Origin: JBBRUG01 sp038247995
Lineage (GTDB): Bacteria > Chloroflexota > Chloroflexia > Chloroflexales > Chloroflexaceae
Length of the DNA: 10,188 bases
NCBI GenBank assembly: GCA_038247995.1
Contig: JBBRUG010000217.1
Span: 1 to 10,188, forward strand
Reading direction: 5' to 3'
Position numbers and translations under genes: made by a program. Shown here piece after piece: positions 6,111 through 10,188 of the stretch; positions within the stretch are counted from its first letter, which is position 1; the number at the start of each line of letters is the position of its first letter. The notes below the pieces were generated by a model. That model did not search any database, was not told the DNA's origin, and worked only from the letters and a program-made list of their open reading frames with translations.

Positions 6111-7079
6111 TTAACTCCCAAACCAGCCCCGCAACTCCTGCGGGCTGCGCGCGGCGCCCAGGGCGACCATCAATTTGATCCGCGCCTTAGGGCCGCTTAG
6201 ATTGTGGGCAAAATGCACACCCATCCGCTGCAAGTCGTGCGCGGCGCCGACATAGCCGTACTCATCACCCAGGCCGCCGGCCGCACAGCGTGAAACGATG
6301 ATCACCGCAATCCGCCGCTTGGTGGCCTCGCCGATCAGCGGTAACCACCAGGGCGGCACACGCCCGCTGCCGAACACCTCGATCACGATCCCGGCCACAC
6401 CATCGTTGAGGCTATGCCGAAGTTGGCGCTGGTCGGCGCCCTGGGTGAGCCGGATCAGATCGACCATTTCTTCCAGGCGCGAACAGGGGATCACCTGGCG
6501 TGGAACGACGCGATGGTGGATCACGACCCGCTCGCCCTCGACCTGCCCCAATGGGCCGCTGCCCGGCGCGGCAAACGCGCCCCGCGCCTGCGTATGCACC
6601 TTCTGCACCTCAGCCGCAGCGTAGATCGCATCGTCGAAGACCACCAGTACGCCCAGATCGCGCGCTGTCGGCGTGGCGGCCACCCGAATCGCCGCAGCCA
6701 GATTCGTCACCCCATCGTACGCCGGGCTTGTGGCCGTCCGCATTGCGCCCGTAACGACAACCGGCTTCTCAGTTCGCAGCGTGAGATCGAGCAGGTACGC
6801 CGTCTCCTCAAGCGTGTCGGTGCCATGGGTAATCACCACGCCATCGACGACCGGGGCGAGCAACAACGCCTCAACCCGATGGGAAAGCTCCAGGGCGGCG
6901 CTCGGCGTTAGGTGGCTGCTCGGCACATTCATGAACTCCTCGAAGGTGAGTTCAACCCCGCTCCGCGGCAGCATGGCCAGAAAATCGTCGCCGCGCAGCG
7001 CGGGAACTGCGCCGCCGACCATTGTGCCGGCGCGCATGGCGATTGTGCCGCCGGTGGTGATCACCACAATCCGCTTCAT
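6111..7079 (-). CDS. L-asparaginase, cytoplasmic type
   Basis: This 322-residue enzyme belongs to the bacterial asparaginase/glutaminase family that converts asparagine to aspartate and ammonia. Both Thr motifs are present: TTGGTIA at 8-14 (nucleophile Thr12) and THGTDTLEETAYLLDL (Thr87, Asp88). The catalytic Lys is probably Lys160 in EVQKVHT, and VTGAMRT (109-115) is the usual following element. No signal peptide is seen, which points to the cytoplasm. The flexible loop after Thr12 lacks the Tyr that normally sits about 10-13 residues downstream; residues 15-30 are Gly/Ala/Val-rich instead. That could affect activity or mean a different lid residue, so the substrate is less certain than the fold. 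Its ATG overlaps the stop of the upstream methyltransferase as ATGA, and menG follows after two bases. Confidence 0.92.
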   Translation of the reverse strand: MKRIVVITTGGTIAMRAGTMVGGAVPALRGDDFLAMLPRSGVELTFEEFMNVPSSHLTPSAALELSHRVEALLLAPVVDGVVITHGTDTLEETAYLLDLTLRTEKPVVVTGAMRTATSPAYDGVTNLAAAIRVAATPTARDLGVLVVFDDAIYAAAEVQKVHTQARGAFAAPGSGPLGQVEGERVVIHHRVVPRQVIPCSRLEEMVDLIRLTQGADQRQLRHSLNDGVAGIVIEVFGSGRVPPWWLPLIGEATKRRIAVIIVSRCAAGGLGDEYGYVGAAHDLQRMGVHFAHNLSGPKARIKLMVALGAARSPQELRGWFGS

Positions 7080-7861
7080 TGGTGCGCCTGCTCCGTGCTG
7101 GGGTTGGCCGGCTTCCGAGCTACCCAGAAGATGCGCTGGGTTTTCGGGCCGGGCGCGGTAAAAGTGAAACTATCGTAGTGCGCCTCAATCGTCAGGCCGG
7201 CGCTGCGCAACAGCGCATCAACGTCGTTAGGCGGATAAGCCCGCTCGCAATGCGTCTCATCAAAGCGCGTATAGCCGTCGGAGTCGTTCCCGGCAAAACC
7301 AGTGAGCAGCATTGTGCTGAGCGCCTGCTCCGGCTCAAAATAGCTCCGTTCGACCTGAATATACCCGGACTGCTCATGAATCGTACAGGTGCCCCAATCG
7401 TGCTCAAGAAAGTAGCGCGTGTTCATATCGCCCACAAAAATACCGCCGGGCGCCAGGGCGTGGGCGGCGGCGGCAAAACAGGCCGCCAGGTCGGCAGCGG
7501 TGAGCAGATAGTTCAGGCTATCATAGGTGCAGGTTACCAGGTGGCAACCGGCCGCAGGCGTAACAGCGGCGGCATGGCGCATATCATACTGAATGAAGTA
7601 CACGCTGCCGGCCAGTTCGGCAGTGGCGACCTTGGCCTGCGCCTGCGCAAGCATGGCGGCCGAACTATCGATCCCAATCACATGCCAGCCCGCTTCAGCG
7701 AGCAATAGCGCCAGCGTGCCGGTGCCGCAGGCAAGATCAAGCGCGTGTTGGCCGGCGACGGGATGCCGTCGCAGCACCTCGCGCAGATAGTCGGCGGTGA
7801 GGAGCGCGAAGCGGATTTGGCCGCTGGTATCGTAGAGTGGTGCATAGCGCTCGTAAACCAT
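7076..7861 (-). CDS. class I SAM-dependent methyltransferase
   Basis: This 261-residue protein has the Rossmann-type methyltransferase fold. It shows YERYAPLYD near the start, motif I LDLACGTGTLALLLA (about 41-55), the acidic end of strand 2 in VIGIDSS, a YDSLNYLL motif after strand 4, and APGGIFVGDMNT (strand 5). The C-terminal half is beta-rich, as in Methyltransf_25-like enzymes that act on small molecules. Substrate cannot be read from the sequence. The ATG at 7861 precedes the fold closely; no good ribosome site is seen, so translation may depend on coupling to the DinB-like gene that ends 18 bases upstream. It overlaps the asparaginase gene by four bases (ATGA). A C-terminal tail after FWVARKP is probably disordered. 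Confidence 0.88.
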   Translation of the reverse strand: MVYERYAPLYDTSGQIRFALLTADYLREVLRRHPVAGQHALDLACGTGTLALLLAEAGWHVIGIDSSAAMLAQAQAKVATAELAGSVYFIQYDMRHAAAVTPAAGCHLVTCTYDSLNYLLTAADLAACFAAAAHALAPGGIFVGDMNTRYFLEHDWGTCTIHEQSGYIQVERSYFEPEQALSTMLLTGFAGNDSDGYTRFDETHCERAYPPNDVDALLRSAGLTIEAHYDSFTFTAPGPKTQRIFWVARKPANPSTEQAHQ

Positions 7862-7879
7862 GCTCGGTATTGTACCATT

Positions 7880-8383
7880 TCATCCTGGGCGTTGTTCGAT
7901 CTGCGCGATTAACTCTTCGACATACATGCCGAAGATCTGCGGCGGCGTAACACCCATTGTGCTCAGATGCTCGGCAAGCTGGCTGCGATGATGCACTTCG
8001 TGCTCAACCATCAGCATCAGCACGCGCCAGACGGGCAACGGACGACCATCAATCGCCTGGCGCGCTGTAGATAGATCTGCGTCGCTGAGGGTACCAAGGG
8101 TAGCTACCGCACTGGTATGGCTCGCTGCGAGGTGCGCCAGCGCATCGTCCAGGCTGGGCGCCAGGCTGCGCTCGTGGCCGGGATACATCCAGCGATTGGC
8201 GGCCGCCACCCCAACAAACATCTGCTCGATGGCGGCGATATGGCGCACCAGATCGCCGCATGTGAACTCGCCGGGGCGCGGCGCCCAATCGATCTGCTCG
8301 GCGGGGATGCTCTGACAGTACAGCAGGGTTCGGCGCCGAATGCCGGCAAAATAGGTTATAAACGCCGTAGCGTTGGTGATCAT
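7880..8383 (-). CDS. DinB-fold protein, putative metal-dependent
   Basis: This 167-residue protein fits the DinB/YfiT four-helix-bundle superfamily, whose members bind a metal through three histidines and include thiol S-transferases and DNA-damage-induced proteins of unclear role. The likely ligands are His48 (DLVRHIAAIEQ), His128 and His132 (EHEVHHRSQLAEHL), the standard H...HxxxH arrangement. The start at 8383 is supported by AAGGAG eight bases upstream. Length is usual for the family. There is no sign of a DNA-damage (SOS) operator in the 66 bases upstream, so the name DinB should be taken as a fold label only. It lies between a membrane protein gene and a methyltransferase gene; the link to either is not clear. 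Family is firm, function unknown. Confidence 0.88.
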   Translation of the reverse strand: MITNATAFITYFAGIRRRTLLYCQSIPAEQIDWAPRPGEFTCGDLVRHIAAIEQMFVGVAAANRWMYPGHERSLAPSLDDALAHLAASHTSAVATLGTLSDADLSTARQAIDGRPLPVWRVLMLMVEHEVHHRSQLAEHLSTMGVTPPQIFGMYVEELIAQIEQRPG

Positions 8384-8449
8384 GCAATGCGCTCCTTCTG
8401 CCGCCTGCTGTTACGGCGTCGGCGGCGCTTCGCCCGCCTCACTGAGCGC
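8384..8449. other. 66-base spacer with an in-frame extension of the upstream gene
   Basis: On the - strand, the frame of the UPF0104 gene stays open after its TAG for 12 codons (ALSEAGEAPPTP) before TAA at 8413-8411, 27 bases before the DinB-like start. The tail has the same G/C-rich third positions as the gene. The rest holds the DinB-like ribosome site. Confidence 0.45.
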
Positions 8450-9400
8450 CTACGGATCACGCCGACCGAGCGGAAACCACAACGAGACGATAAAACCAAC
8501 CACAATATGCTGGATGTTGATCAACAGGAACAGCGCCGAGAGGGTGATCGCCTGCTCCTGACTGTAACCGTACGAGGCAAGCACCGGGATTAGGGCCAGT
8601 TCACGCACGCCGATGCCGCCAATCGAGATCGGCAGCACCTGCAGCACAGCCACCAACGCCGAAACGCCGACGACCACATAAAGCGGTATAGTATTCAGTT
8701 CCAGCGCCAGGAAGAGCAACCAGAGCCGCAAGAAGGTAAAACTGGCCGAGATCAGCGAGGCGATCGTGAGTTCGATCAGCAAGCGTGGGCTGAGACTCAG
8801 CCCGGCAAGTTGGGTATTCCAGCGATCGAGCGTGAGCCGCAAGCGTGGCGCCACGCGCGGCACAGCCACCGTCAGCGCCCACTCGCGCGGCCCGCGGGCC
8901 ACCAGCAGCGTCGTAACCGTGATCACGCCGATCGCCATCACCGCCACCACCGCATTTTGCAGTTCACGGCTGGGCAGCAATCGCCCCAGGGCGAAGATCC
9001 CAACCACGGCAAAGGCAGCCATCACGAGCAAATCAAATAGCCGATCAATCACACAACTGAGGATGGCCGGAGCCATCGGCTGGCCGCGATCGCGCAGATA
9101 GACTGCTTTCAGCAGATCGCCCGCCTGACCCGGCGTTGTGGCGCCATAAAAGATGCCCACCATATAGAGCGCACACGCCGTGGGCAACGGCAGATCCAGG
9201 CCCATTTCACGCAACAGGCGCACCCAGCGCCAACTCTTGATCATCAGGAAGGGCGGCAGAAGCAGCAACGACAAGATAATTGGCCAGATCTGTGCACTTC
9301 GCAACACCTCCCAGAGCAGTTGCAGGTCGCTTGTCGCCAAAAAAAAGATCAGCAGCAGCGGACCGAGGAGCCGCAGTAACCAGCGGAGTATCGGGTGCAT
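8450..9400 (-). CDS. UPF0104/YbhN-type multi-pass membrane protein (lysylphosphatidylglycerol synthase TM-like)
   Basis: This 316-residue integral membrane protein has about seven or eight hydrophobic segments and belongs to the flippase-like family shared by YbhN and the membrane part of MprF. Family marks are TTPGQAGDLLKA after the third segment, CVIDRLFDLL in the middle and LPISIGGIGVRELAL near the end. Known relatives move or scan lipids, but most members have no proven role. The ATG at 9400 is preferred over a TTG at 9409, because the latter has no ribosome site and GGGG lies just upstream of 9400. The gene follows a family 2 glycosyltransferase after a 93-base gap, a pairing that fits making and moving a lipid-linked sugar. 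No lysyl-transfer domain is attached, so it is not a full MprF. Confidence 0.9.
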   Translation of the reverse strand: MHPILRWLLRLLGPLLLIFFLATSDLQLLWEVLRSAQIWPIILSLLLLPPFLMIKSWRWVRLLREMGLDLPLPTACALYMVGIFYGATTPGQAGDLLKAVYLRDRGQPMAPAILSCVIDRLFDLLVMAAFAVVGIFALGRLLPSRELQNAVVAVMAIGVITVTTLLVARGPREWALTVAVPRVAPRLRLTLDRWNTQLAGLSLSPRLLIELTIASLISASFTFLRLWLLFLALELNTIPLYVVVGVSALVAVLQVLPISIGGIGVRELALIPVLASYGYSQEQAITLSALFLLINIQHIVVGFIVSLWFPLGRRDP

Positions 9401-9493
9401 AAACCCCAAAAAGCAGGAGGCAAGAAGTAGGAGGCCCGGACGATCCGCAGGTTACGCAGACGGCGCAGAGCGGCTCCCCAAGGCGCGGGCTAC
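9401..9493. repeat. short spacer with 9-base periodic CGCAG words
   Basis: CGCAG occurs at 9446, 9455 and 9464, exactly nine bases apart, inside GC-rich sequence. GGAGGC occurs twice close by (9417-9422, 9430-9435). It looks like the worn remains of a small repeat. No gene or clear terminator is seen. Confidence 0.4.
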
Positions 9494-10188
9494 TTACTCC
9501 TCGCGTCGTTGAAAACGGAGGGCGGCGATCTGCTCGCCCAGCAGGCCAAACATAAACACAATAATACTGCCAATAAAACTCACCACCGAGGCGCCGGGTA
9601 CTTTCAACTGGAAGGCGTCGGGGCCGAAGAAGAAGCTCGCCAGCGCCGCCAGTACACCAAGCAAGAATAGACCCACCGCCACCGGGAAATAGACCCGCAG
9701 CGGCGCAAAAAGCGAAACCATGCGCAGAATAATCAGCCCGAAACGCACCCCGTTGCGCAGCAGTTTCTGGCCACTCTGGCCACCCTGGCGGCGCACACCC
9801 GCGACGGGTACGAAGGCGACGCTATAGCCGCCTTTGAGCAGAGCCAGCGTACTGGTTGTCGGGTAGGAATACCGGTTGGGCAGCAGATGAATAAACTCCA
9901 TAATCACCGCGCGGCGCATGGCGCGGAAGCCGCTGGTGAGATCTTGCACCTGCGTTTCCACCAGATACGTACCGAGGTTATCGAGAGCCCGATTGCCCAA
10001 CCGCCGGGCAAGGCTATCGCCCTGCGTCGAGTGCGTACGCGCACCGACGACCATATCGAAGCCTTCGGCCAGCTTATCAAGAATGAGCGGAATGTAGCGC
10101 GGATCCATTTGCCCATCGGCGTCCATCAGCAGCACTACCTCGCCGGTAGCGCGTCGAATGCCGGTTTTCACTGCCGCGCCATTGCCCC
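9494..10188 (-). CDS. family 2 glycosyltransferase, polyprenyl-phosphate type (N-terminus outside window)
   Basis: The frame is open to the window edge, so about 231 C-terminal residues are visible. The catalytic domain shows GNGAAVKTGIRRATGE, the DAD-type metal site LLMDADGQMDP, and DLTSGFRAMRR, all typical of GT2 enzymes that put a sugar on a polyprenyl or dolichyl phosphate carrier (DPM1/GtrB-like). PVAGVRRQGGQSG matches the loop before the membrane part. Two transmembrane helices follow (about VYFPVAVGLFLLGVLAALA and VVSFIGSIIVFMFGLLG), which anchor it to the membrane, and a short Arg/Glu tail ends the chain. The first ATG-like codon in view (GTG at 10171) is internal and is not the start. 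The UPF0104 membrane protein gene follows, which suggests joint work on a lipid-linked sugar. The sugar donor cannot be read from the sequence. Confidence 0.92.
   Translation of the reverse strand, partial: GNGAAVKTGIRRATGEVVLLMDADGQMDPRYIPLILDKLAEGFDMVVGARTHSTQGDSLARRLGNRALDNLGTYLVETQVQDLTSGFRAMRRAVIMEFIHLLPNRYSYPTTSTLALLKGGYSVAFVPVAGVRRQGGQSGQKLLRNGVRFGLIILRMVSLFAPLRVYFPVAVGLFLLGVLAALASFFFGPDAFQLKVPGASVVSFIGSIIVFMFGLLGEQIAALRFQRREE

Noticed and set aside
5515..6114. 199-residue + frame
   Set aside because: It is antisense to menG, whose family motifs are all present on the other strand.
7079..7708. 209-residue + frame
   Set aside because: It is the shadow of the class I methyltransferase gene on the - strand.
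8384..8449. SOS-type operator before the DinB-like gene
   Set aside because: No LexA-like palindrome could be seen; the gene name reflects fold, not regulation.

Overview
The window looks like chromosomal DNA from a Chloroflexota (Chloroflexales-like) bacterium. The clues are the high GC content, the menaquinone-type methyltransferase, a micro-gene whose product ends in the Leu-Pro-Leu type tail I associate with secreted Chloroflexota proteins, and hairpin-forming intergenic repeats. This placement is an inference from style, not from any database match. No rRNA, tRNA, transposase, integrase, phage gene or CRISPR array was seen.

Layout: genes on the left third run on the + strand and genes on the right two thirds run on the - strand, converging on a hairpin terminator at about 3566-3597. 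The + block starts with the tail of an alpha/beta hydrolase (1-255). Two overlapping M16 peptidase genes follow: a catalytic zinc subunit (281-1585) and a non-catalytic partner (1572-2840). Next come a 214-base array of REP-like hairpin repeats whose first copy contains the peptidase stop codon (2827-3040), a 72-residue orphan protein (3057-3275), and a 64-residue secreted micro-protein (3347-3541).

The - block, read from right to left, is a chain of closely spaced genes that could be one operon: a membrane-anchored family 2 glycosyltransferase (cut by the window edge), a UPF0104/YbhN-type multi-pass membrane protein, a DinB-fold protein, a class I methyltransferase, a cytoplasmic L-asparaginase, MenG/UbiE (menaquinone methylation), and a membrane-anchored DUF4230 protein. 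Spacings are 6 nt or less between the last four genes, including one ATGA overlap and one 2-nt gap. After a 165-base gap comes an OmpR-type transcription factor with a degenerate receiver domain (3649-4323).

How they may work together: the glycosyltransferase and YbhN-like protein fit lipid-linked sugar or envelope lipid work. MenG serves the respiratory or photosynthetic quinone pool. The two M16 subunits probably form one heterodimeric peptidase. The remaining genes look like housekeeping passengers. I see no clear defence, mobile or secondary-metabolite system. The best unexplained items are the repeat array that overlaps a gene end, the secreted micro-protein and the atypical response regulator.
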